A DNA stretch of 64,000 nt from Muricea muricata (GCA_963855995.1 OY979716.1:18781040-18845039); one strand, 5' to 3'; positions 46,058-57,510 are shown, counted from the first letter of the stretch. Notes: generated by a model from the sequence alone, not told the origin. Made by a program: numbers and translations.

Positions 46058-46740
46058 TAGTTTTTTTTCTTCCTAAGGTCTTTAATGCCTTTAAATTTTG
46101 TGTGTGAGAAAAAAAAGATGATAAATATTTAAACAGGAGAATTGGTTTTAAAAAGTGCAGATCGTATCGATGCTCTCAACACAATGATAAATTTTATTAG
46201 TAAGGAAACAGCTCAAAAATTGATTTGAGCTTTATTTTCCATATTGTATCCCTGTTTGGCACTCTTGTTTTTTCTCGATTAACTCAAATGAAAGCATTAT
46301 CTACAAATCTGTTAAAGAAAAAAAGACAACCCTTACATTTAATACTCTCAACAACAAAGTTCATCTTCAAAAGGTGTTTTTTCATAACGAGAGTTCTTAT
46401 AATCTTAGAGATTCTCGTCGTAAACTATGTGTTAAAAAAACCCTCCGAACGTTCTTTTAGTTAGAGGAGAGCTTCTTTCTGGAATAGTTTTCCAGAATCT
46501 TTCATCAGCTTTGTAAGCTCTTACTTTGTATTTAAGAAAGGTTTAGAAAGCTTCTTAGCTAACAATCGATCTGACTCCCTAAAAACCTTCTATGGTCAAA
46601 ATTTTACGCACGCCTGCAGCCTAGTAAAAACGCTTTTTTATTAGCCAATTATAAAATCTGTTCGCCACCAATTGCTTCAACTTGAGCTGTTCTTTCAAAG
46701 TGTAAAGAGCCAGGTAAAATTAGTGAGGGATTTTCTAACA

Positions 46741-46892
46741 ATGGGGTACCGCTTTCCCATTGTTGTGGACGAGAGTCCAAGCCTGCCAAGCAGAAACGAA
46801 AATCGAAACAGTCGGAAAAGGAAATTGCTCTGTTCGAGGAACCCAAGGTCGACTCTTACATAGGATTGTCTTTGGCAGAGACACTCGAGGAT
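46741..46892 (+). pseudogene. First-exon relic of array gene, copy C (frameshift)
   Basis: ATG is kept at 46741 but one base is missing within the next five codons. The start therefore reads into the wrong frame, while the correct frame (SHCCGRESKPAKQKRK … LAETLED) runs without ATG to the conserved 5' splice site at 46893. Identity with copies A and E is high. Confidence 0.75.
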
Positions 46893-47095
46893 GTAAGTGA
46901 TGTGTGTAGACGTTTTTGTCGGCTTGTCTGCGTCGCCACCAACCTATACTAACAGGCCTTGTGAGTGGTTGGTTAAAACAATAAGACAATTAAGTATAGA
47001 AATTGGTTTGTAAAGAACGAATCACAAACAATGATGAGTTTTGTTTATAAGGTCAAACCACAAAAGTTCTTGTATCGTTATAAGATGTGTATTCA

Positions 47096-48249
47096 TGTGT
47101 ATTCATGGAAAATATGTAAAAAGCTAGGAAAAATTGTAGGATAAGTGTTTTTAAATATTTTCAATTTTCATTTCTGAAAAAACTAATATTTCCGTACATT
47201 TTCACCATTTCCATTTTTTTACATTCCTCAAGTATTCTCTGATGTTCTTCTGCATCATAACCGACCCACCTTCGATACAGCTAATAAAATATATCATTAT
47301 ATAAAGTACAGTGCTTTATAAAGATTTCGGGCACTGATAAAACTGATAATCTCACATGTGAGATTACTTCACCAATCATAGCTTCTGGACATTTTACATA
47401 GGTGGAAAACCTGTAGTTTATATAATAAACAGAAAAATACATGGGTGTTTGAAGATACCAGATTTATTTCTCGTGTTGAACATGATATTTCTCACTCGTT
47501 CGCTGCGCTCACCCGTGAGATATCATGTTCAACACGAGAAAAAAATCTGGTTTTCCGCGCACCATGAATTATTCTCTATTTAATTTCAGTAAAAAGCAAA
47601 CGTCCTCCTTTACTTCTACATCTTGTAACTCTGAATGCTACAGGGGTACACCTCTTTTTTGTCTAAATATCCTTCGTAAAGTGGGGAGCCTGAGTACTGT
47701 ACCTACCTCTCTTGCCATTGTAGTCGAAGTTAACTTCTGTGGAAGATATTTATCCAGCTTAATATCTTCCCCCGCGAACTTCGCACCAACAATGGAAAGG
47801 ACGCTGAAACAAATTTTGAATACCAGTTCAAATTTGTGGAAACCAGGTAAATTTATCATTCCACAGCATGGCACTGACATTTATTATAAATAATAAAAAT
47901 CAGAGCTTTTGGATAAAAAAACATTGCAATAACATAAATTCTCCTTAAAGTTTCAACGAAACTGATGTTCACTATGTTTCATACGTCCAAGCAGTCTTTC
48001 TTTTTATGAGTCAAAGCTCTACAGTTCTCACATGCTCCTTTATTAATTTAGAGTATTTTATGTATCACAGACGCCTAGTAACACAACAAAAGAACTAACA
48101 AAATTCACCAACGCCAATGAACTCTCTGTTATTTTGCCGAAACCTCCTACATACACGTCGAAAAAGAGCGACTTTGTACAAAACAAAAGTGGAAAAGCAA
48201 ATAAAATGGTACCTCGTTTGTGTTTATACGATGCATCTATTTTACCAAA
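47096..48249. other. Non-array insert between copies C and D
   Basis: This stretch is not shared with the other copies. It contains a foldback hairpin (47458-47550) and a minus-strand open frame at 47880-47638 (LDKYLPQKLTSTTMAREVG, VLRLPTLRRIFRQKRG) that continues with shifts through 47530 into the hairpin flank. The amino-acid make-up looks protein-like, but I cannot assign it. Confidence 0.4.
47458..47550. mobile_element. Foldback hairpin
   Basis: Arms ccagatttatttctcgtgtt … and its near-perfect complement aacacgagaaaaaaatctgg surround a short loop near 47500 (cgttcgctgcgctc). Confidence 0.75.
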
Positions 48250-49350
48250 TTGTTTTTGTTTTTCTTCCTGAAGTCTTTGATGCTTTAGAGTTGGTATGTG
48301 AGCAAAACATGATTAATATTTAACAACAGTTCAAAAACTCAGTGGAACCTTACTTTTCCTATTGTACTCTGTTTGGCCTGGGAACTATAGTAAATAAAAA
48401 TTATTGTATTCTCCCTTGTTCCTTTCTTGATGAACTCAAACGGAAAATTGGAAAACATTTGTTACAAATCATTTAAAGAAAAAAAAACAACCCTCATTTT
48501 TAATACTCAACAACGATCATCTTCAAAAGATGTTTTCTCCCAACGAGAGTTCTTATAATCTTGGAGACTCTCATTGTAAACGATTTGTTTTAAGAACCCC
48601 GCAACGTTCTTCTAGTTATAGAGTGGAGTCTCTTTATAGCATAGTTTTTCACAATCTCACAGCTTCGTAAGCTCTTACTATGTATTATGTAAGCTCTTAC
48701 TATGTATTATGTTTTAAGCTCTTCGTAAGCTTCGTAAGCTGTTACTATGTATTATGTCTTACTATGTATTATAAGAAAGGTTTAGAAAGCTTCTTAGCTA
48801 ATAATTAATCTGACTCCCTAAAAACCTTCCATGATCAAAATTTTACGCACGCATGCAGCCTGGTAAATGCGCATGCTTTTTAATTATCCAATTATATCTG
48901 TTATCAAAACTGTTCGTCACTAATTGTTTCAAACTTCGAGCTGTTCTTTCACAGTATAAGGACGTAAAAATTAGCGAAAGATTGAGGCTTGTATAAATTT
49001 TCTTTTTAATTTTTGTTTTCTAATAATGGGGAACACGCTTTCTCGTTGTTGTGGACGAGAGTCCAAGCCTGCGAAGCGGAAACAAAAATCTAAACAGACG
49101 GAAGAGGAAATCGCCCTGTTGGAGCAATTCAAGGTGGATTTCTACATGGCAGAGACAGCCGAGGATGTAAGTAATGTTTGTACACGTTTTTGTCCGCTTA
49201 TCTGCGTCGCCACTAACCTTTTCTAACAGGCTTTGTCAGTGGTTGGTTATATATAACAATAAAAGACAACTAACTATAGAAATTGGTTTTCTACATAGCG
49301 AATCCCAACCAATAATGAGTTTTCTTTCGTCCAATCACAAAGCCTGGTCA
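48250..49350 (+). repeat. Tandem-array unit D (5' part)
   Basis: It aligns with about 1486-2460 of copy A, starting in the sequence after the minisatellite (tttttcttcctgaagtcttt) and containing the only intact first exon. A local triplication of aagctcttactatgtattatg lies at 48670-48770. Confidence 0.8.
49026..49166 (+). CDS. Exon 1: acylation motif and charged linker
   Basis: 47 codons. ATG is chosen because MGNTLSRCC fits the myristoylation consensus (Gly2, small residue at 6, basic at 7) with adjacent cysteines. The same exon is damaged at this ATG in the three paralogous copies. It is followed by a Lys/Arg/Glu-rich stretch (ESKPAKRKQKSKQTEEE) and ends in GAT before gtaagt. Phase 0. Confidence 0.75.
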
Positions 49351-52300
49351 TTTTTAAGTTTGTATTTACGCGCTGCTATTAATTGTATCAGATTGTGGTG
49401 TGAGGTAAGTGCCCTCCCCCCATAACGGACCGTGCTCTCCTCTCCTGGTGTAATGTACATGTTGAACATATCAGAACTATAACTACGATAGTACTTACAG
49501 TGTATAAAATATATTACGCAGTGGAATGTTCATAAATTTCAGGGTGGTCGAGCGGCTTTTGTTTTGTTTTTTGATGTCGCAACAGAGATCGATCCAAAAA
49601 GATTTTGCTCAGGGCAAGCTTTTGCCAGAGAACTGAAAGTGCTAATAATTTAGGAATCTCGGTTTACTGAGCATGTGTTAAAGCCGGAGCCACGTACTAA
49701 ATTTGAGACAGATTGATGTTGATGAAGAATACTTTCGATATCATGCAGACATTTTTATGGGCTTATGCTTTAGGGGAATTGTATAAATGTTGCTTTATAT
49801 TAAAGACTGCAGATTTAGATTGTGCCATAAAAACACTTTAAGGAAATGTAAATGAGAAAGGACAGTCCTTCGGCATGGCTGTTGTTCACTGAAATTTTAT
49901 TGAGAGCGAGCGCGTGCGCAGAACTCTGAAGATCTGTTTGACTATTGTGAGGTCAATCCAGCGTGCGCGTGATTTGACGTTTTCAAATTAGAATAAATTA
50001 CTGTGGACGCCGCTGATCACGAATTTCTACATAGGATATTTTACAAAGCATCGCGTTCGCGACAATAACATAATATAAAAAATAAAGAAGCTACAAGAAA
50101 AATTCGCGCTCGATTCAGTGACTGGAGTTACAAAGTATAACGCACTGACGCATTTTACAACATGGACGACCACCGGAAGTTAATCGAGCCGTTGTGTCCT
50201 GTTCCTGTTATTTTGGGGCGATTTTCTACTTGTAACGAAGCGAAAACTGAATCTCCTTAAAGGCTGAGGCATAAATAACAAATAAATGAGAAAATCTGCA
50301 CGGCTTTATTTTAAGTACGCAACACGAGACAACACAAACCAACGCAACACAAACCAACGCAACACAAACCAACGCAAGACAAGACATGAAGACAAAACAA
50401 GATAACACAACACAACACAACACAACACAACACAACACAACACAACACAACACAACACAACACAACACAACACAACACAACACAACACAACACAACACAA
50501 CACAACACAACACAACACAACACAACACAACACAACACAACACAACACAACACAACACAACACAACACAGCACAGCACAGCACAGCACAGCACAGCACAG
50601 CACAGCACAGCATAACACAACATAACACAACACAACACAACACAGCAAAGCACAGCAAAGCACAGCAAAGCACAGCACAGCACTGTCAACACAGCACAGC
50701 ACAGCACAGCACAGCACAACACAACAAAACACTACACAACACAATACAATACAACACAACACAACACAATACAATACAATGCAATACAATACAATAAAGG
50801 AGGCTTCCACGATCAAAATAGAAAGAAAAAGCCTTTAAACTGCAAATTTTGAAAATTGTCCAATATATTAATTGATGATATTATGAAAATATCATGACTG
50901 TACGCTGATGTTTCTATGGTTACTATGAGTGCATGTTTATGTCCACAGTTGCCAATCTAAAATATGCTTGGCCACAGGGAAATCGAACCAACGACAGATT
51001 GGTTATGCCGAGTATTGTTGGTTTGATTCCTGCAGCGAGCAGGCATATTTTCTAGCTTGTCTGTTGTGGGCATAAATTCAGAGAAACACTACAAGCAACT
51101 TCGGGCTACTTTACTAACAGGTTCCTCAGACCGTCGAGGATGTGCCTCCACCTTCCAGTGTTGTTCCAGTAAAGATCGAAATGGAGTCCGACGAGGTAAG
51201 CTTTGATGTGTTTATCCTGTATACACGTGTTTTTTTATGTGTACTACTTTCAAAATATAAAACACAAAGCAATTGACAATTATGCAGACAAGAAGACACG
51301 AGAAGTTGCGTGGGAACATGAAGTGCGAGCGCTTCCACACAATTTCGAGTTTCTTATGCACTCGTTTCCCAAAGTGTTTCTGTATTAAAAAATTAAAAAA
51401 TTCAATAGGAACACGAAAAATGTCTTTTATTTGCCTTTTGAAAACAATAAAGGTATGTGCATTGATTTTAGTTACATTCATTTAAATATTCTTGAAAATT
51501 TTTACCTTGTTCATCGAGAAATAATTAAATAACTCCACCATTTTTAACAATCCTTTTTTCAAAAATAAAATTTCCTTCACTTGTCAATCTCGAGATGAAA
51601 TTCAGTAAGAACGTCTTTCTTGGGTACTTATTCTAAGGATTTCCCTTTTGTTGTATATAGTGCATTAGTAGTAAATACTTTTCCTCATTTTTGGCAAATG
51701 TAAATTTGTCATCTTGATGTTTTTATACGAAAGCAGCTATTTTGTATTTTTGTCTTCCAAAATTCCGCCTCGCGGGGAAATGTCTCGTGTTTGTACTTTC
51801 CAGCTTTTTATCAATCAGCGCCAATGTTTTCAAAAGAAAGCTAGAGAGATTCATACATTTTTTTTAATTACCACCCTGCAAATATGGTGTAATTAACAGA
51901 AAGGGAACACTTTGTTCATATACTGTATCTGTCCAGCTATCACATCTCGTTCTTTGCAGGGTGCTTTTATTAGACATTGTTTACCATATTCGGAGTTTTC
52001 ATTGTCTAGTGGTTCAACTGGAACTTTTTGTATTTGTTTTTCAGAGTTTCGATGTTTCCAAATCAACAACTGAAACCACAGTGGTGTCTACTTTCCTGAC
52101 ACCAGGAAACTTCAGTGAATGGTTCGTACTATATAAAATATACAAGTGGAAAGCGTACAAATTAATACATGCATGTAGGCGTGTGGTTTTCATGTAGTAT
52201 GGTGCAGCCTTAACTGCATGCATAACATCATTGTAAATTATATTTCCAAGGTTTCGCAAGGGAGTAAAGGAAACCAAGCTAGTCTCCCACAGCAAGGTCA

Positions 52301-55300
52301 GTCTATTACGCAACATGGTTTCCTGGAAGCATATTCGGAACATATTGATATCTTATTTCATAACATAGACATATAGTCATTCACCGTATATGAGCTATTC
52401 TGCAATACTGGCCGTAATCAAATACTTTCTGAAAATAGAAACTCGTTTAAAAATATTATAAAACAATTATACCATTCCCTCTCGTCGTATATAAACTGAC
52501 AGCCATCCTCGGTGTCACGCACTTCGTGGGCTATTAGCTTATACACAAATCGAGCTTATGTTATAATTGTTAATTATATAATTCATGCCATATAGAGTGC
52601 ATTAATGTAAAAATGCCGACGCCCAATTTTTTTAGGTAGCTTTTAATTACGGAGATGTCATTTCACTGAAAAAACCAGCTGTTGAAATCAAATGCCAATA
52701 TTTTGCCTTCGAAGACCAACTGGTACGACAAAATTCCGATTTTATGCGCAAGTATAGTAGATTTGTATGGTAATGATTATTGTCAGCTTAAATACCCTTA
52801 CGGTTAAGACTGGGTCCCACTTCCAAATTGACACAGAGTTATATCAACACAACCCTTGGCTGATTACTTGATCCCACTTACCCAGGATTAAATTAAGCGT
52901 AAAATGATCTTGAGGTATTGACGAAAGTCGTTTTATGAATTACGAAACAGCCAAAGTTAGAATACCTTCAGTGCTGATGAATGAAAAAGATAGATTTTGC
53001 AAAAATTTATGCCCAACACCATTTTGTTTATTTCATATTTCAGCAAAACAAAAATCTCGAGCAATCGGGAATTGAACATTTTTTATACCATAAACTACGA
53101 CTCATTTCAATACCTCAAAATCATTTTACGCTTCATTTGATCCCGGGTAAGCGGGATCATATAATCAGCCCCTTAGCTATGAAATCTGCAGCGTTCAAAA
53201 TTTAAAAATGGTATTTATAAAAGTCACTGTTTTCCCTCGAAACAAAACAAAACAGTTCTTGTAGTTTTCGATTGATTTTTTTGTGAGATCGTAGTAAAGC
53301 TATATAGAGTTGAACAAATAGCATTATCTAATTTTCTGGATTTTTGTAGATTTTAAACCTTTCCAGAGAAATGATACCGGAAATCTTTTCTTGTTTAAAA
53401 TCGTTATCTTTTGGATTTGCGTATCCCAGGTTTGTATATTACAATTGGAAAATATGTAAAAAATCATAAACTTATAAGAAGGTTCATGAAAATGATACAT
53501 ATAAAGTGTAGCTGCTAACCATATTTATCTGCGATGAGGAAAAAGTCCTGATCAAACGTTAACAATAAGTCTAAGCTAAATGTTTTCTGTATCTTTTCCT
53601 AAGGTTTTCTGAAGGACTAGTAACTGGATTAAGCGCAGTTTCCAGCATCAAGGTAAATTAGTCCAGGCTTTAAGAAGAAAATTGGGATATAAAAATAATA
53701 AGCCCTATATCCCATGTATTGTTGTGATGTATTGTTGTGAAATATGTGAGGCAGCAAATCTATGCATGCAGTGTTACTTAACAAATATTTACTAAATATT
53801 ATGCAGTGATATCGAAGAACCTAGCTAGTTTCGGAATAACACAGACCGGGCTGGCAGAACATTATACTAACATACCAAACAGCGTAGGTTCGATTTGTGC
53901 TGAGGGAAATATATTAGCATGTATTCATCAGTATTCGTACAAACACAGCAAAGTATATTAAGAATAATTTTTAGGCACTACCAAACTGTGGAAATCTGAT
54001 GCTGGTGAAAGCAAAACCATCAACCACGCTTTTGCAACAAAACCCAGCGGTAAGCCTTTCATTGTAATCTTGCACCATGCAGTCTACGAGCATGTCATAC
54101 TATAGCATATTGCAGGCAGTTCGCTCGCATATTCAAGATGCATCAAAACTGTAAAATTGTACCACATTTAAAAGTATAATTTTGTAGGATCACCACGTAA
54201 ATTTATTATCGCTTGTGATAATTTAATCGCTAAAACGTCCTCTTTCACAATATGAAAATATTAGTATCGTAGCTGCAATACGATTTGCGTTATCAGCGGT
54301 AATACGTACAGCATTGTGACTTCCGATTCCCCTATTCCCGAAAAGCCCCGCTGTTTTTCGAAAAAACGAAATAATATTGTTGTTTTTTGCCATGTCATAT
54401 GAACTTAAAAAATATGATTTTAAAAAATTTAACAGAGAAATAAATGTCGATAAAAATCATAGCCTACAATATTAAAGAAAACAAACAGTTAATGCCAACG
54501 AGATTGTATTTACGATTCATATTACAAAATAGATACTAAAAAGTTGGCATGACATTAGGCAGACTGTAAGTTGTTCGTTTGTGGAAATATTGAACTGCTT
54601 TCTTGCTGAAAAATTCGCAATTCTAGTAAAGAAAGACAACAAAAGATCGACGATCATCTACGGAGACGGGAGACTTTTTCGATCGGGAAAAGCAATTCAA
54701 TCGGAAAATTCGTTGACCAAAAGGATTTACACAATACGGAAATAGTTGGCGATGTTTGGCCATACACCTAGGATTACACGAGAATCAGGCGCATGTGGAG
54801 TTGCCCCTTTGGTGAAAAATTGTGCAAATAGTGCAAAAAATGAATGTCCTTAAACAGTCCTTCACATTTTACAAATAAATTGTTATGAAAATTGCAAACT
54901 GTTTGGCAAAGATGCTCCTCGAATCATATATTGGCTGAATAAGGGCAAAATAGAGGACACAACCACAGTATAGGGAGTAAATTAACACTAGGCAACTGGC
55001 AAGTTCGAAAAACATATGATCGATATCTTGACATAAAAACAACTGTCAATGGATGATCCCCTTGGTCAGCACGTTTGAAAATTAATTAATTTGTTTACGC
55101 AATTTTACATGTAAAACGTTTTTAATAGATGCCTCAAGTCATCGAGGCCTCGTTAAATACCGCGGGGACATCAGGGACGCTCCAGACGGCGCCTAAACAG
55201 GTGTGTTTATGTCGTATACTACCTGTACTATCACATATTTTGTATTTAAATAAAGTACAAAACAGTTGGTACAAAACAAATGAAAATTGGGTCCTCTGTT

Positions 55301-57485
55301 CAGGTTTAGTTTCACGCTAACGCTGAATATAGAATAGTTTCTGTCACTTCATTTCATATGATCATTATTTGCTTTCCTAGATATCTCACGCCTACAAAGC
55401 ATTTATATCTTCACCTATGTGGTGTAAAATGCTTGCCATTGTTCCAACAAAGTTCAACCAGTGGAGGTTTGTACGACAATAGTCAAATACCATGTAATTT
55501 TATAGAACCACATTATGTATGATAGTCCTAGTCCAAACTTATCATAGTGGTCCTTGCCTTTTTGGTTTCGCTACAAATCATTCAATAATGGCACACAAAT
55601 TAACAAATGAACGTAACAACATGAAATATGCACAACTATAGCTGCTTATACACATTAATTAATGTGTATAAATAAATCATATAAGCAATGGTAGCTGTAT
55701 CTGTATCTTACTAATACTATCATTCTTTCATTAAGATGTTTTGAAAATATGCAAATTTCACAAGCCTATCCGGACGACGTAAGTAGTTCCCTCTAGTGTA
55801 AGGTTATATATAGAAAGGTTATCTAAGTTGTGCATAGTTGTGCATGCTACCGTCAATGGACGGGGGGAAGTTTTAAACAGCGAAGATTCTAGCTGAGTAC
55901 AGAATCTGCCGTAGCATTACTCAGCGTTTTGACAGAGAAGAGAGATGGAGAGGGGGGGGGTGCAGTCCAATTATAGTTTTCCGGCAATATATAGGCAATA
56001 ACCTTAATGTTCAATAATATCGATATCGTGTGTTATTCCTTTTGCAGAATTTTGGTGGTGGTTATAAAAGTTTCGCAATCAAATCGCTTCCCATAGTAAT
56101 GGAAGTTATTTATCACTGCAGGTTAGCATTACGTTGTGAAATATGTATTTATTTAAAGCAAATTAAAATTACAAATATTGCCCTGTAAATCAAAAGCTGT
56201 AGCACGTGTTTGGACTAAATCACATTACTATTTTCTTCTAGAATTATCAAGCAATTAATGAAAATTCCCCCTGCTCTTCCTGTTCTGAAACAGGTAAGTT
56301 TCTTACACAGTGAATTATATACATGTTATTGCTGGTCTTGTAACGTTAAATAATGACTATCTTATAGTGATGCATATATATTAGAACTCTTCTTTACCCA
56401 CCTATTTACCAACGTAAACCGACACTTTTGCCGACTGAGATAGGGGGCACACACCTTAACCCCACCTCACGGCGGGTAAGTTCAAGTGCCGGGTAAGTTC
56501 AAAAGCACCTAGTATCGAATAAAAAACAAATTAATGGCGAGTTAACCTTCAGTTTCTCGAGTTGCCAGCAAGATATCACTTCGCACTAATCACAATATCC
56601 GTACCAATGAAAACTTATATACAAACATTAACACACTCATTTTCCCTCATTTTTTAGATGCCCCTACAAACGATAAATAATGTCGACGGTTTGGTGTTTA
56701 TCCTTGGGATGGATGTTGCAGACACAAACACAAACAGACTTAACAGAGTCGGATACGAAATAACTCAATACGGACTCACTTACTACTACTTCGCTCAATA
56801 CGCAACACCCCAGCATCATCTCATCTCACAATACCGACTAGTTCATTACACGAAAATTAAATACTCAACATCTCAATGCACCATAACCCGACAGTTCATA
56901 TTTCAACAACTCATAACACAATACACAACATCTCAATACATGATTACTAATTTCCACACTTCTGAGTCAATCCTATCTACATACGCAACAACTGAACACT
57001 ACACAACCGAACATTGCCGAACTGAACATTACAATACGGAACACTACACAAGTGAACGTTACAGAACGGAACATTACACAACGCAACATTACACAACGCA
57101 ACATTACACAACGGAACAATACACAACCAATCACTACACAACGGAACATTACGCAACTGAACAATACGAACCAAACACAACTCCAGACCACAGGGAAACA
57201 CCAGACCTAAGAATAACTTGTTCGCCGGGAAATATTCTTAAGAGAAAGGAGAACAGACAGAAAAGAACAGCGGGAAATCGTAGGAGGCAAAGACGATTTA
57301 CTCCATATGAATATAGATCAAGAGGACATAAAGCAACTACTATTAAAAAAACTTACGTAAAGTCATCGACACAAGAAAACGCCGTCTGCCAAAAGATAAA
57401 GAAATACAAGTGGACGGTCGACAAACGTACCGCACCACAGCGTAGAAAATCGAATAGGTTTGCCCCATATGCACGAAAAGTATAA
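49026..57485 (+). CDS. Unrecognised 15-exon gene with an acylation-type N-terminus
   Basis: Exons: 49026-49166, 51121-51195, 51288-51452, 52045-52121, 52251-52296, 52636-52722, 53350-53429, 53604-53652, 53975-54049, 55129-55200, 55381-55466, 55736-55778, 56048-56121, 56242-56293, 56658-57485. All 14 introns are GT-AG and the exon phases agree throughout, giving 1950 bp (649 codons plus stop). The N-terminus MGNTLSRCC has Gly2, Ser6 and a Cys pair, the pattern of N-myristoylated and palmitoylated membrane-anchored proteins. The middle holds four short exon pairs (phase 0-2, then 2-0). The last exon is His/Tyr-rich, then strongly basic. Exon 3 is the least certain, and leaving it out also keeps the frame. 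An exon pair may be missing between exons 9 and 10. I recognise no family. A nearly symmetrical chain of this kind is very unlikely by chance. Confidence 0.7.
50311..50791 (+). repeat. (ACAAC)n / (ACAGC)n pentanucleotide array in intron 1
   Basis: It starts with 14-bp units (acacaaaccaacgc), then about 33 pure copies of acaac, then acagc variants, then acaat. It is free of stops in all frames on both strands, which explains the long Cys/Val/Leu-only frames opposite. It lies between exons 1 and 2 of the 15-exon gene. Confidence 0.95.
52045..52296 (+). CDS. Exons 4-5: first short-exon pair
   Basis: Exon 4 (52045-52121) enters in phase 0 and ends in TG. Exon 5 (52251-52296) begins G, restoring Trp, and returns to phase 0. 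Together they encode about 41 residues, with FLTPGNFSEW|FRKGV around the junction. Confidence 0.65.
52636..54049 (+). CDS. Exons 6-9: single exon, second pair, single exon
   Basis: Exon 6 (52636-52722, 29 codons, phase 0-0, FNYGDVISLKKP). Exons 7-8 (53350-53429 and 53604-53652) form a phase 0-2/2-0 pair split at Arg (FAYP-R|FSEGLV). Exon 9 (53975-54049, 25 codons, phase 0-0, NLMLVKAKPS). All have polypyrimidine-AG acceptors. Confidence 0.65.
52858..53170. mobile_element. MITE in intron 6, full-length copy
   Basis: About 313 bp with inverted ends of 60 bases or more (ggctgatta…gatccc, taaattaagcgtaaaatgat, tgaggtattg). Copies lie at 4504-4679 and 60188-60502. It contains no gene. Confidence 0.75.
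55129..56293 (+). CDS. Exons 10-14: single exon and two short-exon pairs
   Basis: Exon 10 (55129-55200, 24 codons, phase 0-0). Exons 11-12 (55381-55466, 55736-55778) are split at Arg (KFNQW-R|CFENM). Exons 13-14 (56048-56121, 56242-56293) are split at Arg (VIYHC-R|IIKQLM). The second exon of each pair is 14-17 codons, as in the other pairs. Confidence 0.65.
56658..57485 (+). CDS. Exon 15: pentapeptide repeats and basic tail
   Basis: 275 codons after a tttttag acceptor. It begins MPLQTINNVDGLVFILGMDV, then a long Gln/Tyr/Thr/His-rich stretch, then about twelve pentapeptides of the TTEHY type (about residues 112-175). A basic tail follows (KRKENRQKR, RRRQRR, QRRKSNRFAPYARKV) that could act as a nuclear or RNA-binding signal. 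The exon is duplicated, without its 5' end, at 253-1015. Tyr and His are extraordinarily frequent in the repeat part. Confidence 0.7.
   Translation: MPLQTINNVDGLVFILGMDVADTNTNRLNRVGYEITQYGLTYYYFAQYATPQHHLISQYRLVHYTKIKYSTSQCTITRQFIFQQLITQYTTSQYMITNFHTSESILSTYATTEHYTTEHCRTEHYNTEHYTSERYRTEHYTTQHYTTQHYTTEQYTTNHYTTEHYATEQYEPNTTPDHRETPDLRITCSPGNILKRKENRQKRTAGNRRRQRRFTPYEYRSRGHKATTIKKTYVKSSTQENAVCQKIKKYKWTVDKRTAPQRRKSNRFAPYARKV
57000..57175 (+). repeat. 15-bp coding minisatellite, copy E
   Basis: Almost identical in number and order of units to 525-705. A few substitutions separate them (for example His-Tyr to His-Cys at one unit). Confidence 0.85.
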
Positions 57486-57504
57486 TTTTAGCCGAATATT
57501 ATTT

Positions 57505-57510
57505 ATTAAA
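57505..57510 (+). promoter_or_regulatory. Possible polyadenylation signal ATTAAA
   Basis: It lies 20 bases after the stop codon of the 15-exon gene. The variant ATTAAA is a common alternative to AATAAA. It is very close to the stop, so the evidence is weak. Confidence 0.3.

Larger units (their letters stand above)
45468..47095 (+). repeat. Tandem-array unit C
   Basis: It aligns with about 991-2512 of copy A: the last 25 bases of the last exon, the 18-bp minisatellite, the 5' flank, a first-exon relic and the start of intron 1. It ends near 47095 (gatgtgtattcatg). Confidence 0.8.

Noticed and set aside
46672-46863. ORF across the first-exon relic of copy C
   Set aside because: It is the wrong frame created by the one-base loss after ATG. 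The conserved exon frame is offset.
50226-50816. Long minus-strand frames made only of Cys, Val and Leu
   Set aside because: They are the six-frame shadow of the acaac/acagc repeat, which has no stop in any frame. There is no start context, splice site or sequence diversity.
51288-51452. Shorter alternative exon 3 starting at 51409
   Set aside because: Its acceptor would break the phase-0 junction. The longer exon keeps frame, although the exon as a whole remains the least certain of the 15.
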